A program made the translations under genes and the position numbers. This document shows, piece by piece, positions 7,951 to 18,650 of a stretch of DNA of 32,140 nt; the stretch's first letter is position 1, and every line of letters begins with the position of its first letter. The notes under the pieces are model-generated. The model was not told where the DNA came from, ran no database searches, and was given only the letters and a program-made list of their open reading frames with translations. Location of the stretch: the NCBI GenBank assembly GCA_020445205.1, contig JAGRHA010000154.1, positions 1-32,140 on the forward strand, read 5' to 3'. Origin of the DNA: Gammaproteobacteria bacterium (GTDB lineage Bacteria; Pseudomonadota; Gammaproteobacteria; Chromatiales; Chromatiaceae).

Positions 7951-9711
7951 CTACATCTGCTCGGGTGCCGACACGCCGAGCAGATTGAGACCGTTGCGCA
8001 GCACTTCGCGCGTCGCCAGGATCAGCTTGATGCGCGCGTCGCGCAACGCGGCATCGTCGACCAGGAACTGGTGCGCGTTGTAGTACGTGTGGAAATCGTT
8101 GGCGAGTTCACGCAGGTAGTGCGTGAGCTGATGCGGCTCTTCGTTGCAGGCCGCCGTCTCGATCACCTCGGGATAACGCGACAGCGTCTTCATGAGGTCG
8201 ATTTCGTGGCGTTCAACGAGCCGGTCGAGGTTGCCCTCACCGTCGCTGGGGCTGACGTCGATGAGCTTTTCCGCTGCCTGGCGCAGGACCGCGTGAATGC
8301 GCGCGTGTGCGTATTGCACGTAGTAGACCGGGTTGTCACTCGACTGCGACTTGGCGAGGTCGAGATCGAAATCCATATGCTGCTCGCATTTGCGCATCAC
8401 ATAGAAGAAGCGCGCCGCATCGCTGCCGACTTCCTTACGCAGCTCGCGCAGGGTCACGAACTCGCCTGAACGCGTCGACATCTGTACTTTCTCACCGCCA
8501 CGGTACAAGACCGCGAACTGCACCAGCAGCACATCGAGCCTGGCCGCGTCCTCGCCCATCGCCTGCAGCGCGGCCTTCACGCGCGGCACATAGCCATGGT
8601 GATCGGCACCCCAGATATCGATGACGCGATCGAAACCGCGATCGAGCTTGTCCATGTGGTAGGCGATGTCAGAGGCGAAATAGGTCGACTGGCCGTTGTC
8701 GCGGATGACGACGCGGTCTTTTTCGTCGCCGAAATCCGTCGAGCGGAACCACCACGCACCGTCCTTCTCATACAGATGGCCGGCATCGCGCAGGCGGTCG
8801 ATGGCGCGGTTGACCGCCCCCGACTCGACCAGTGAACGCTCGGAATACCACGCTTGGTAGAACACACCGAACAATCCGAGGTCGTCACGGATGTCGTCGA
8901 GGATGACGTTGAGCCCGGTCTCGAACACGAAGCGATAACGGTTGTCGCCGAGCAGCTTTTTCGCGCGTTCGATGAGCGCGTCGATATGTGCTTCCTTGTC
9001 ACCACCGGCGGGTTCGTCGATCGGCACGCCATCGAACACCTCGTCGGCCATATGGCGGTAGGCATCGGCGTGCTCGCGATGCAGAGTCGCGGCAATGTCC
9101 CAGACGTAATCGCCCTTGTAGCCGTTGCTCGGAAACACCAGCGCTTCACCGCACAGCTCGAGGTAACGCAGCCACACCGAGGTGGCGAGAATATCCATCT
9201 GCCGACCGGCGTCGTTGACGTAGTACTCGCGGTGCACTTCGTAGCCGACGGCATCGAGCAGATCGGCGACCACGGCACCGTAGGCGGCGCCACGGCCGTG
9301 GCCGACATGCAGCGGCCCGGTCGGGTTCGCGGACACGAACTCGACCTGCACGCGCCGGCCTGCGCCGAGCGTGCTGCGGCCGAACGAGTGCCCCTGGTGC
9401 AGGATCTCGGGCAGCAGCGAACGGTAGCCGCTGTCGGCGACGCGGAAATTGATGAAGCCGGGGCCGGCGATCTCGACGCCCACGATCATGTCCGACGCCG
9501 GCAGCGCCGCGACCAATTTCTCGGCCAGGTCGCGCGGACGCATCTTCGCCGCCTTGCTGTTGAGCATCGCCGCGTTGGTCGCAAAATCGCCGTGGCTGGC
9601 GTCGCGTGCGCGTTCGATGACCGGCGCCTGCAGCGCATCGGCGGCGATGACCTGGTCGGCGACCAGTTGTTCGAGGGCCTGGCTGACCAGGCTGGCGATA
9701 TGCGACTTCAT
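7951..9711 (-). CDS. argS: Arginyl-tRNA synthetase
   Basis: This class I aminoacyl-tRNA synthetase charges tRNA-Arg in the cytoplasm. The 586 residues include the N-terminal additional domain ([12 protein letters not shown] onward) and the HIGH-type motif in [10 protein letters not shown] near residues 131-140. The [10 protein letters not shown] segment contacts substrate. A KMSKS-equivalent QMSTRSG lies near residue 405, and the DALR anticodon-binding domain is at the C-terminus. The ATG at 9711 (MKSHIASL) is the family-like start; a frame open to 9762 adds unrelated residues. No strong Shine-Dalgarno is visible. It lies between the SPOR gene and priA as in other gammaproteobacteria, except that a small secreted-protein gene with its own terminator has been inserted upstream. 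It ends in TAG. Confidence 0.98.
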   Translation of the reverse strand: MKSHIASLVSQALEQLVADQVIAADALQAPVIERARDASHGDFATNAAMLNSKAAKMRPRDLAEKLVAALPASDMIVGVEIAGPGFINFRVADSGYRSLLPEILHQGHSFGRSTLGAGRRVQVEFVSANPTGPLHVGHGRGAAYGAVVADLLDAVGYEVHREYYVNDAGRQMDILATSVWLRYLELCGEALVFPSNGYKGDYVWDIAATLHREHADAYRHMADEVFDGVPIDEPAGGDKEAHIDALIERAKKLLGDNRYRFVFETGLNVILDDIRDDLGLFGVFYQAWYSERSLVESGAVNRAIDRLRDAGHLYEKDGAWWFRSTDFGDEKDRVVIRDNGQSTYFASDIAYHMDKLDRGFDRVIDIWGADHHGYVPRVKAALQAMGEDAARLDVLLVQFAVLYRGGEKVQMSTRSGEFVTLRELRKEVGSDAARFFYVMRKCEQHMDFDLDLAKSQSSDNPVYYVQYAHARIHAVLRQAAEKLIDVSPSDGEGNLDRLVERHEIDLMKTLSRYPEVIETAACNEEPHQLTHYLRELANDFHTYYNAHQFLVDDAALRDARIKLILATREVLRNGLNLLGVSAPEQM

Positions 9712-9763
9712 GGTAACGTTGTCTGCGCGGTCTCGGGGCGCGGAAGAATAACAGGAAGACAAC

Positions 9764-9797
9764 GAAAAAGGGCGGCGCTCACCGCGCGTACCGCCCT
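9764..9797 (-). terminator. Rho-independent terminator of the small secreted-protein gene
   Basis: On the minus strand an 8-bp stem (AAGGGCGG with CCGCCCTT, plus-strand arms 9767-9774 and 9790-9797) runs straight into a T-tract (A-run at 9764-9768 on the plus strand). It lies about 30 bases past the stop of the gene at 9826 and some 50 bases before argS. It therefore separates the two transcription units. Confidence 0.82.
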
Positions 9798-9825
9798 TCT
9801 GCGCGTCTTGCGCCGCGACTCGCCG

Positions 9826-10239
9826 TTACAGACCCTGCGGGTTGCCCGGCTCGACCTTGGTCCAGGTGAAGACGTGGACATCGCCGCGCATCACGTTTTT
9901 CAATTTCTCGTAACGATTGTAGGTGCCGTCACCGTTGTCACCGACCGACTGACAAAACGGCTTGCCACCGTCGCGATGGCGACACATCCGGTCGCCCTCG
10001 ACCCACCATTTGCCCGACGTCGCCCCGCGCTTGCTGTTCCAGCCGACGTAGGTGCCGTCCGCACGGTTGTAGGAGTATCCGTGCATGCCATTCTTTATCT
10101 CATGTTTCCCAAACGTGGTGTTGCCGCTGACCAGCGCGCGGATCTGGTCACCATTCAACATCGTTCCGGCGTGTACCGCTGGCGCCAACATGGCGCAGCA
10201 GGCAACCATGGCCATCGACGGAATGTGCTTTCTCAGCAT
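9826..10239 (-). CDS. Small secreted protein, DUF995-like
   Basis: The gene encodes 137 residues with a clear signal peptide (MLRKH start, hydrophobic core, probable cleavage after VHA at residue 24). The mature part holds QIRALVSGNTTFGKH, a GTYVGWNSKRG strand pair, GKWWVEGDRMC and a second cysteine in KPFC (Cys86 and Cys96, a possible disulfide). The SGNT, WW-EGD-C layout resembles DUF995-type exported proteins, whose function is not known. GGAGGA at correct spacing selects the ATG at 10239 over one at 10254. It sits between priA and argS, which are usually adjacent, and has its own terminator, so it looks like an independent insertion into that block. Confidence 0.75.
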   Translation of the reverse strand: MLRKHIPSMAMVACCAMLAPAVHAGTMLNGDQIRALVSGNTTFGKHEIKNGMHGYSYNRADGTYVGWNSKRGATSGKWWVEGDRMCRHRDGGKPFCQSVGDNGDGTYNRYEKLKNVMRGDVHVFTWTKVEPGNPQGL

Positions 10240-10331
10240 GAGTCCATCCTCCATGAATGCATGTGTTGAAGCCGCCCGGCAGCGACCGAATCGCGCCCGG
10301 ACGTGGTCACATTCAAACACCCCAGTGTGGC

Positions 10332-12551
<2,220 letters not shown>

Positions 12552-12562
12552 TCCACAGAACC

Positions 12563-12596
12563 TGTGGATAACTTTGTGGAAGAACCTTGTGGATTC
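12563..12596 (-). promoter_or_regulatory. Tandem DnaA-box-like repeats upstream of priA
   Basis: TGTGGA begins at 12563, 12575 and 12588. The first is a perfect match to the DnaA box (minus-strand TTATCCACA, 12563-12571); the other two match seven of nine bases. The near-helical spacing and shared orientation suggest cooperative binding. The first box lies only 11 bases before the priA ATG, so it may control priA or mark a replication-related site. Confidence 0.5.
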
Positions 12597-12629
12597 GCAC
12601 ACAGCCCAGCAGCGACATTGATCCAGGGC

Positions 12630-12660
12630 AAATTGTCCAATTTTTGGTCAAATACAATTT
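12630..12660. repeat. AT-rich inverted repeat
   Basis: The arms AAATTGT (12630-12636) and ACAATTT (12654-12660) are perfect inverted repeats around a 17-base centre. They lie at the start of the AT-rich core between priA and the HNH gene and could be an operator. Confidence 0.4.
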
Positions 12661-12688
12661 AGCTTTGAAAAACCGATACTTAGTAAAC

Positions 12689-12704
12689 TTCAGAATGTTC
12701 TGAA
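12689..12704. repeat. 16-base operator-like dyad
   Basis: TTCAGAA and TTCTGAA form perfect 7-base arms around a TG centre. The dyad lies in the AT-rich core between two divergent genes, as expected of a binding site for a dimeric regulator. It does not match the gammaproteobacterial LexA consensus. Confidence 0.45.
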
Positions 12705-13174
12705 AAACGGAAACAAATCTGTCACCGAAAATTTGGTGCCCAACACCGCCGTGTGCATAAGTCAAGTCCGGCAACGCATTGAATGGTCGGCAGCCGCAAC
12801 AATTATGCGGGCGCAGAGCGGCCCGGTCACCGCAATCTCTGCGCCGTGACTTGATGGCGTGCAACGATATATGCCATAAACCTGCGAGGCCGAAACGGCG
12901 GGGCCGATCGACCGCTGGGCCGTCGAACCATCAGGGTTGGAGACGCAGTGCCCGAGCCGAACCAGTGTCAGCGTATCGCGTCCGCGCACGTGCGTGGCCG
13001 GGCGCTGGGGCGCGCCTCCGAGGCCGTCGGCGGCGGCCGCAGCCGCAGGCCACTCGACGGCGGTCGTGCTTTCCACCCGATTCGCAGCCTTGCGCCGTTG
13101 CGCGCGGCTACCTGGATACCCCGCGCAGTCGTTCTTTCAAAGCCGCGATCCGGACCTGCCTGCGTGAGGCGCGT

Positions 13175-13774
13175 ATGCCGACGCTGACACAGCAGATACT
13201 GCGCACCGACGCCTCGGGCATGCCGCTGGAGTGGATCGATTTCCGCCAGGCCGCGCGCCTGCACTACCTCGGTATGATCGCTTACGTCTGCGGCGAACCG
13301 CTGTTCACGCTGCACGGAGGCATCAACGCCCTCACGCGGCGCCGCAGCCACATCGAAATCAACTCGATCGTGGCGACCTACGGCAACCACCAGCTGCGCG
13401 CGAGCTACACACCGCCGCTGAGCAACCGTACGCTGTTTCAGCGCGACGACCACCTGTGCCTTTACTGTGGCCAAGCCTTCAGCGAGCGCCAGCTGTCACG
13501 AGACCACGTCACACCGATCAGCAAGGGCGGACTCAATCTGTGGACCAACGTCGTGACGGCGTGCGTACGCTGCAACAACCACAAGGCAGGACGCACCCCC
13601 GAACAAGCCGACATGGAGCTGCTCGCCGTCCCGTTCGCACCGACGCACGCCGAGTACATCTATCTCCAGGGTCGTAACGTACTGGTCGACCAGATGGAAT
13701 TCCTGCGCGCCCATTTCCCACGCTGCAGCCCGCTGCGCGAGCGCCTGCAACGCCACCACGAGGCACATCGTTGA
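13175..13774 (+). CDS. HNH endonuclease family protein
   Basis: The gene encodes 199 residues. The HNH nuclease core is at about residues 93-140. CLYCG supplies Cys95 and Cys98, and SRDHVTPISKGG carries the Asp110-His111 catalytic pair. LWTNVVTAC holds the central Asn, and CVRCNNHKAGRTP supplies Cys130, Cys133 and the last Asn/His. The four cysteines bind structural zinc, and the His-Asn-His set binds the catalytic metal. An N-terminal domain of about 85 residues precedes it, and a short helical tail follows. No toxin, phage or restriction gene is adjacent, so this looks like a chromosomal housekeeping HNH protein of unknown target. The ATG at 13175 has GAGG upstream. The stop codon overlaps the next gene. 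Confidence 0.87.
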   Translation: MPTLTQQILRTDASGMPLEWIDFRQAARLHYLGMIAYVCGEPLFTLHGGINALTRRRSHIEINSIVATYGNHQLRASYTPPLSNRTLFQRDDHLCLYCGQAFSERQLSRDHVTPISKGGLNLWTNVVTACVRCNNHKAGRTPEQADMELLAVPFAPTHAEYIYLQGRNVLVDQMEFLRAHFPRCSPLRERLQRHHEAHR

Positions 13775-14649
13775 GCGTGTGGGACGACATCGTTGCGGCG
13801 ATCACCGAGGCCAGCGGCAAGCGCTTCGTACCGAACAGCCAAGGGACACTGGGCGGCGGTTGCATCAACAGCGCCTTCCGCCTCAGCAATGGCGAACACG
13901 ACTGGTTCGTGAAGACCAACCACGCCGCACGCATCGATATGTTCGACGCCGAGGCCGCGGGACTGAATGCGCTCGCCGACAGCGCCACGCTCAAGGTGCC
14001 GCGCGCGCTGTGTACCGGAACCAGTGGCGACACCGCGTTCATCGTCATGCAACACATCCGCTTCGGCAATGGCAGCACACGCGGCTGGCAGGCTGCCGGG
14101 CGCGGCCTCGCCGCCATGCATGCACACAACGCGCACGCCTTCGGCTGGGAGCGCAATAACACCATCGGTGCATCGCCGCAGCCGAACGCCTGGCGCGATG
14201 ACTGGATCACTTTCTGGCGCGAACAACGTCTGGGTTTCCAACTCGGCCTCGCCGCGCGCCACAACCATGGCAGCCGTCTGCAGAAACTCGGCGATCAACT
14301 GCTGACGCGATTCCACGTCCTTGTCGACCATGCCCCGCAGCCGTCGTTGCTGCACGGTGACCTCTGGGGCGGCAACCTGTCGTTCGACAGCCATGGCGAA
14401 CCGGTCATCTACGACCCGGCCACCTATTTCGGCGACCGCGAGGCCGATCTGGCGATGACCGAGCTGTTCGGCGGTTTCAGTCCCGACTTCTACGCTGCTT
14501 ACCGCGAGGCCTGGCCGATCGATGCCGGTTACCGCGTGCGCAAAACGCTGTACAACCTGTATCACGTACTCAACCACCTCAACCTGTTTGGTGGCAGCTA
14601 TGGCGCCCAGGCCGAGCGCATGATGCAGTCGCTGCTTGCCGAGTGCTGA
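13771..14649 (+). CDS. Fructosamine kinase family protein (ketosamine-3-kinase-like)
   Basis: Members phosphorylate sugar adducts on protein amines (fructosamines or ribulosamines) so that the adducts fall off, a protein-deglycation repair step. The 292 residues have a protein-kinase-like fold. A glycine-rich GTLGGGCIN loop lies near residues 25-33, and a lysine in WFVKTNH (Lys48) probably contacts ATP. HGDLWGGN near residue 195 is the catalytic loop with its Asp, and VIYDPATYFGDREADLAM holds the metal-binding Asp of this family. The start is an unusual TTG at 13771 that overlaps the HNH stop codon (TTGA), with GAGG upstream, so the two genes should be translationally coupled. The C-terminal YNLYHVLNHLNLFGGSY is typical. 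The in vivo substrate is not shown by the sequence. Confidence 0.93.
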   Translation: MSVWDDIVAAITEASGKRFVPNSQGTLGGGCINSAFRLSNGEHDWFVKTNHAARIDMFDAEAAGLNALADSATLKVPRALCTGTSGDTAFIVMQHIRFGNGSTRGWQAAGRGLAAMHAHNAHAFGWERNNTIGASPQPNAWRDDWITFWREQRLGFQLGLAARHNHGSRLQKLGDQLLTRFHVLVDHAPQPSLLHGDLWGGNLSFDSHGEPVIYDPATYFGDREADLAMTELFGGFSPDFYAAYREAWPIDAGYRVRKTLYNLYHVLNHLNLFGGSYGAQAERMMQSLLAEC

Positions 14650-15128
14650 TGCGCGGGTCTTGCACGCGCGGCGTGTGGTCGAACTTCCGCCCGTGAGCCG
14701 CGCACACTGCCGACGTTGCGGTGCAAGCGCAGCGCCGGTGTCGGCATCGCAAAGCGGAATACCCATTCCCTCGGCTGACGCCTCACATACCGTTTTCTGA
14801 TCCTGCGACCGGCGGGCGTGCCGCCGGGTGTTCGGGTCGCAGCGACATGACGTCGTCAGACGCGGGACACCGGCCGACGACATGTGCGATCGCACAAGTC
14901 AGCGGCGTCGTTCGCCGCCGGGCCATCGCCGACTCGACCACCGCTGCGCCGACGTGGAAACACCTCGCGGCCACGCCGTGATGTGCGCTCAAGGCGATCA
15001 TTTCGTCGAACGAAGAAATACGGCAGATCTGCCTCGCCGCCGCCAAGGGGCCTCGCCAAACGCGTCAGCTCCCGGCTCCGATGCAACTGCATAGCGTCAG
15101 GGGAGGAGGATGCGTGTCTCGATTCTTG
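14650..15128. other. 479-base intergenic stretch rich in dyad symmetry, no gene seen
   Basis: This lies between two convergent genes. Short open frames are present on both strands, but none has a recognisable product. The stretch contains a nested hairpin at 14803-14842, a perfect 14-base palindrome (TGTGCGATCGCACA) at 14883-14896, and a GCGGCG/CGCCGC hairpin at 14902-14918. No T-tract follows any of them. Confidence 0.5.
14803..14842. repeat. Nested hairpin downstream of the fructosamine-kinase-like gene
   Basis: An inner stem, CCGGCGG (14809-14815) with CCGCCGG (14821-14827), is enclosed by an outer stem, CTGCGA (14803-14808) with TCGCAG (14837-14842). A bulge separates the stems on one side. 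It could be a folded RNA end or a protein-binding site; no T-tract makes it a poor intrinsic terminator. Confidence 0.4.
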
Positions 15129-15794
15129 TCAGCACGCGGGGTGAAGGAACTCGCCATGACGCAGAAAGTGCCTCACCTGCGCCCGCGCCTCGCGATTGAA
15201 CATGATCATCGTGTGACTGGCGGCGACAACGATGAAATCGCGCATCTCGTCGAGGCGTGTGCTTGCGACCGATACGGCGCCATCGTCTTCACCGGGTATG
15301 AGCCACGAGAACCAGGGCTGAATCGAGCGATTGCCGGCGATGATGCCGACCGCGGCCGCGATCGGACCCAGTGTATGCACGATGCTGTCGGGCCCGGTCC
15401 CGAGTTGTTGACCCACGCGTCCCATCCACCAGCGGTATAACGGCCAGCTGCGCACGGCATCGGCGACCTCACTTCCGTGGTTGGGCGGCGCCAGCATCAC
15501 AATGCGGCTGCCGGGGGGCAGATGCGCGTGCTGCAGATAGTGGCGCGCGATGATACCGCCGAGCGAGTGGGTGACCAGGTGGACGGGCGCGGTCGGCTCA
15601 CAAGCCGCCACGGCCGGCGCCAGATAGCGTGCACTGAGTTCGGCGACATCGTACGGGCGGGTTGGGTAGCCGATGTTGTGCACGCGATATCCCGCGCTTC
15701 GCAGGTCGTGAGCGAGCCACGCCATCGACCACGCATTCTGCGCCATGCCGTGCAACAGGATCACCTGCGCAGCCTCACCCTGAGTCGCGCTCAC
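15129..15794 (-). CDS. Alpha/beta hydrolase, lipase/esterase-like
   Basis: This 221-residue protein has no signal peptide. VILLHGMAQN near residues 11-20 is the oxyanion-hole region. The nucleophile elbow is THSLGG with Ser77, where the usual first glycine is a threonine. MLAPPNHGSEVAD is typical of PGAP1-like and lipase-type esterases. The acid may lie in GEDDGAVSV, and the probable catalytic histidine is in AASHTMIM near the C-terminus. The GTG start at 15794 overlaps the stop codon of the DUF4124 gene (GTGA), so the two genes are coupled. A longer start at 15809 would overlap more. Specificity cannot be read from the sequence. Confidence 0.85.
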   Translation of the reverse strand: MSATQGEAAQVILLHGMAQNAWSMAWLAHDLRSAGYRVHNIGYPTRPYDVAELSARYLAPAVAACEPTAPVHLVTHSLGGIIARHYLQHAHLPPGSRIVMLAPPNHGSEVADAVRSWPLYRWWMGRVGQQLGTGPDSIVHTLGPIAAAVGIIAGNRSIQPWFSWLIPGEDDGAVSVASTRLDEMRDFIVVAASHTMIMFNREARAQVRHFLRHGEFLHPAC

Positions 15795-16276
15795 GGCGCC
15801 TCGCCACATGCCTCGATGTAGGCCGATCGGGCGCGCGCCTTCTCCGCCTCGCGACGGTCATCGCTGAGATATTCGCGTGCACCGTCGGCGCCCTGGTAGT
15901 AGATCGGACCGCCATGGTTCAGCCGTCGCCAGTGTGTCTTGAGCTGGCGGCACTGCTGCGCCGAACGTTCGCGACGTGCGCGGTCCTGCGCCGCGTCGGT
16001 ACGCTTGCGCTCACGCTCGTACTGAAACGATTCCAACATGCGCTGCTGCCGGTCACGACGCTGCACGGAAAGGTCATCGGCTCCAGGTGCCACGGGGGTT
16101 GTGTCGCGCAGCTCCATACGTTGCGCCTCGGCGTCTGGCGGTGGCCGCGCACCGTACTGCACTTGCCCGTTGGCATCCGTCCAACGGTAAACCCCGTCTG
16201 CCGCCACGGGCGACGACAGCCACCACAGCACCGCCAGCAGCGACAGACCCAGGTACGTAACGCGCGGTGTTTCCAT
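15791..16276 (-). CDS. DUF4124 domain-containing exported protein
   Basis: The gene encodes 161 residues with a signal peptide (hydrophobic segment at residues 7-22, cleavage near VAA-DG). A short DUF4124 domain follows (GVYRWTDANGQVQYGARPP, residues 28-46), a small beta motif common on exported gammaproteobacterial proteins. The rest is a charged, Arg/Gln/Glu-rich helical region, probably coiled coil. It ends with a YIEACG segment containing one of two cysteines. The function is unknown; a periplasmic role is inferred from the signal peptide. It is co-transcribed with the downstream esterase-like gene through a 4-base overlap. It is divergent from the MscS gene, with 85 bases between the two starts. 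Confidence 0.82.
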   Translation of the reverse strand: METPRVTYLGLSLLAVLWWLSSPVAADGVYRWTDANGQVQYGARPPPDAEAQRMELRDTTPVAPGADDLSVQRRDRQQRMLESFQYERERKRTDAAQDRARRERSAQQCRQLKTHWRRLNHGGPIYYQGADGAREYLSDDRREAEKARARSAYIEACGEAP

Positions 16277-16361
16277 GCGCCTATGATATCCCGGATACTG
16301 TCGGCCTCCCGACCCGCCCGTTACATGAACTCGACTTGACCGGACCGGCCCATCGACCGCC

Positions 16362-18650
16362 ATGCGTACTCTGTTTCTGATCGTCCTCGTTCTCGCCGTG
16401 CAGCTGTCTGGCCGACTCGCCGCAGCCCCCAACCCAGCAGCGGAAGACGACAAAGCGACCGAGACCTGGGCGCAGGAAGCCGCCGTGCGCCTGAAATCGC
16501 TATCGAGCAAGACGCAGACCTGGCAGGCCACGCCACCCGACGACAAGACCATGCTCGCGGTCCAGGACGACGCCGGCACCATCCGCGATCGCGCCGAACA
16601 GTGTGTCGCCGACTTCGGTGCACGACTGGCCAGCGTGCAGGAGCGCCTGACCGCGCTCGGCGATACCGAGAAAGCCGCCGCCGAGATCCGCGAGGTGCGA
16701 CAGCGTTTCGAGAGCGATCAGAAGGCCATCGAGCGCCAGCTCGCGGTGTGCCGCCTGCTGTCACTCGGTGCGCGCGACGTGCGCGATGCGGTCGCCCAGC
16801 TGCGCCGCGACATGCTGTCGCGCGAGTTGCTCAACCGCGGCAAGACCTTGTGGTGGTCATTCAGCGACCTCGTGGTCAACGGCTTCGCGCACGACGCCAA
16901 GCGGACGCTCGGCTTCGAACCCTGGCCCGCGGTCGCCGTCGGCCTGCTGTTGTTCGCACTCATGGTGCCGATCGCACTGCTGCTCGCATCGATGCTCAAA
17001 TCGCATTTCGATGTGCCGGCCGGCGACGAAGCCACCGCGCTGCAGCGCCACACCGTGCTCGCGCGCATGTACGGCCGCCGCCTGCCCTGGCTTGCCGGCT
17101 TCTTCGCCGTGATCGTGACCTTGTATGTCGCCGGCGCGACGCCGCTGGCGGCGATTGGTGCGGCACTGATGATTTCGGCGGTGATGGCGCCGTTGGTGCA
17201 GCTGTTCGTGTGCCAGGGGCGACTGCGCTGCGGTGAGGGCGTACCGGCACGCCTGCTCGTCGACCTGGTACTGGTGGCGGGCGTGCTGCTGCTGACACAG
17301 GCAGAGGAATACATTCCCGAAGAAGCCACCGAACTGTTGCGCGCGGGCTTCCTGCTGGTGCTCGCCGTGGTCGCGTTGTGGTTGTTGTTCAAGCTCAGTC
17401 GTCGCAACGACCTCGAGACGCTGCGCGGACTGCGCCTGCCCATGGCACTCGCGCTGCTCGCCGGACCGGTCGCCGACTGGATCGGTTACCACAACCTCGG
17501 CGAGTTCCTGACCCTCGGCATCTACGGCACCGGTGCCGGCATCCTGTTAACCTGGCTGCTGCTGTCGACCGTCAGCGACGTGGTGGATCAGCTGCGTGTC
17601 AGCGATGAGGAAACACAGTCGCCGATGCGCCGTTGGCTTGGCTACGGACAGGGCGAGCAGGTCCCCGGCATCGGCATCGTTGCCTGGCTGATCCGTCTGC
17701 TCGTGATCGTCGGCCTCGGCTACTGGTTGCTGTATAGCTGGCAGGTCTCCGACTCCGACACCGCATCGCTGCGCGATGTGCTGCACGAAGGTTTCACGGT
17801 CGGTGCGGTACACATCGTGCCGAGCAAGCTGTTCGTCGCAGCACTGGCGTTCTTCCTGCTGCTGACACTCGCACGCTGGCTGCGCCGCCAGCTCGGTGAG
17901 CGATGGCTGACGCGCACGACACTCGATTCGGGTGCACGCCAATCGATCGTATCCTTGACCAGCTACACCATCATCGGCGTCGCCATCATGCTGGCACTGA
18001 GCATGGCGGGGCTCGACTTCCAGAACCTCGCCATCGTCGCCGGCGCATTGTCGGTCGGTATCGGCTTCGGCCTGCAGAACATCGTCAACAACTTCGTCTC
18101 CGGCCTGATCCTGCTGTTCGAACGTCCGGTACGTCCTGGCGACTGGGTGGCAGTCGGCGGCACCGAGGGCTACGTCAGACGAATCAGCATCCGCTACACC
18201 CTGATCCAGACGTTCGACCGCGCCGACGTGCTCGTCCCGAACTCCGAGTTGATCTCCAATCAGGTGACCAACCTCATGCTGACCGACAGCCTGGGGCGTG
18301 TGATCGTGCCGGTCGGCGTCGCCTACGGCACCGACACGCGCCAGGTACGCGACATTCTCAACAAGGTCGTGCGCGAGCATCCCCTGGTCGTCGTTCACGA
18401 CGCGCGCGTCAATCCGCCGCGCGTACTGTTCATGGGATTCGGTGACAGCTCGCTCGACTTCGAGGTGCGGTTCTTCATCCGCAACATCGATTACAAGCTC
18501 TCGGTACGCAGCGACATCCTGTTCGCCATTGACGATGCCTTCCGTGAAGCCGGGATCGAAATCCCGTTCCCGCAGCGCGTGGTACATATGACGCCCCCGC
18601 CACCAGCCGCGGAAACGCGCACCGCCAACGATCAGGACGACCCGGGCTGA
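16362..18650 (+). CDS. Large MscS-family mechanosensitive ion channel
   Basis: The 762 residues form an inner-membrane channel that should open under membrane tension and release solutes on hypo-osmotic shock. There is a signal peptide at residues 1-21, then a charged periplasmic coiled-coil region (about 30-170). About nine hydrophobic segments follow between residues 185 and 555. The MscS pore helix and beta domain occupy about 560-745: LSVGIGFGLQNIVNNFVSG, then ERPVRPGDWV, VLVPNSELISN and the C-terminal alpha-beta part. This layout is like MscK/KefA-type channels but shorter. Its TGA overlaps the ATG of the RimB-type gene by one base (TGATG), making it the first gene of the mscS-rimB-rimK-desuccinylase operon. 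Which signal ties a channel to that modification set is unclear. Confidence 0.92.
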   Translation: MRTLFLIVLVLAVQLSGRLAAAPNPAAEDDKATETWAQEAAVRLKSLSSKTQTWQATPPDDKTMLAVQDDAGTIRDRAEQCVADFGARLASVQERLTALGDTEKAAAEIREVRQRFESDQKAIERQLAVCRLLSLGARDVRDAVAQLRRDMLSRELLNRGKTLWWSFSDLVVNGFAHDAKRTLGFEPWPAVAVGLLLFALMVPIALLLASMLKSHFDVPAGDEATALQRHTVLARMYGRRLPWLAGFFAVIVTLYVAGATPLAAIGAALMISAVMAPLVQLFVCQGRLRCGEGVPARLLVDLVLVAGVLLLTQAEEYIPEEATELLRAGFLLVLAVVALWLLFKLSRRNDLETLRGLRLPMALALLAGPVADWIGYHNLGEFLTLGIYGTGAGILLTWLLLSTVSDVVDQLRVSDEETQSPMRRWLGYGQGEQVPGIGIVAWLIRLLVIVGLGYWLLYSWQVSDSDTASLRDVLHEGFTVGAVHIVPSKLFVAALAFFLLLTLARWLRRQLGERWLTRTTLDSGARQSIVSLTSYTIIGVAIMLALSMAGLDFQNLAIVAGALSVGIGFGLQNIVNNFVSGLILLFERPVRPGDWVAVGGTEGYVRRISIRYTLIQTFDRADVLVPNSELISNQVTNLMLTDSLGRVIVPVGVAYGTDTRQVRDILNKVVREHPLVVVHDARVNPPRVLFMGFGDSSLDFEVRFFIRNIDYKLSVRSDILFAIDDAFREAGIEIPFPQRVVHMTPPPPAAETRTANDQDDPG

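Larger units (their letters stand above)
12552..13174. other. Divergent intergenic region with DnaA-box-like repeats and an AT-rich core
   Basis: This 623-base gap separates priA (minus) from the HNH gene (plus). Positions 12563-12596 hold three TGTGGA repeats spaced 12-13 bases apart, the first being a perfect DnaA box (TGTGGATAA). Positions about 12630-12725 are strikingly AT-rich for this genome. Another consensus box, TGTGCATAA, lies at 12752-12760. Inverted repeats lie at 12630-12660 and 12689-12704. The part from about 12780 to 13174 returns to normal GC content, has open frames without recognisable content and probably holds the HNH promoter. Confidence 0.6.

Noticed and set aside
6529-8469. 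A 646-codon plus-strand open frame
   Set aside because: It lies antisense to cynS, the SPOR gene and the end of argS, all of which have clear family motifs. Its translation shows no motif, and long antisense frames are expected at this GC content.
8854-10269. A 471-codon plus-strand open frame
   Set aside because: It is antisense to argS and the secreted-protein gene. It has no recognisable domain and is a shadow frame.
12689-12704. LexA (SOS) box upstream of priA
   Set aside because: The dyad lacks the CTGT-N8-ACAG pattern of gammaproteobacterial LexA sites.
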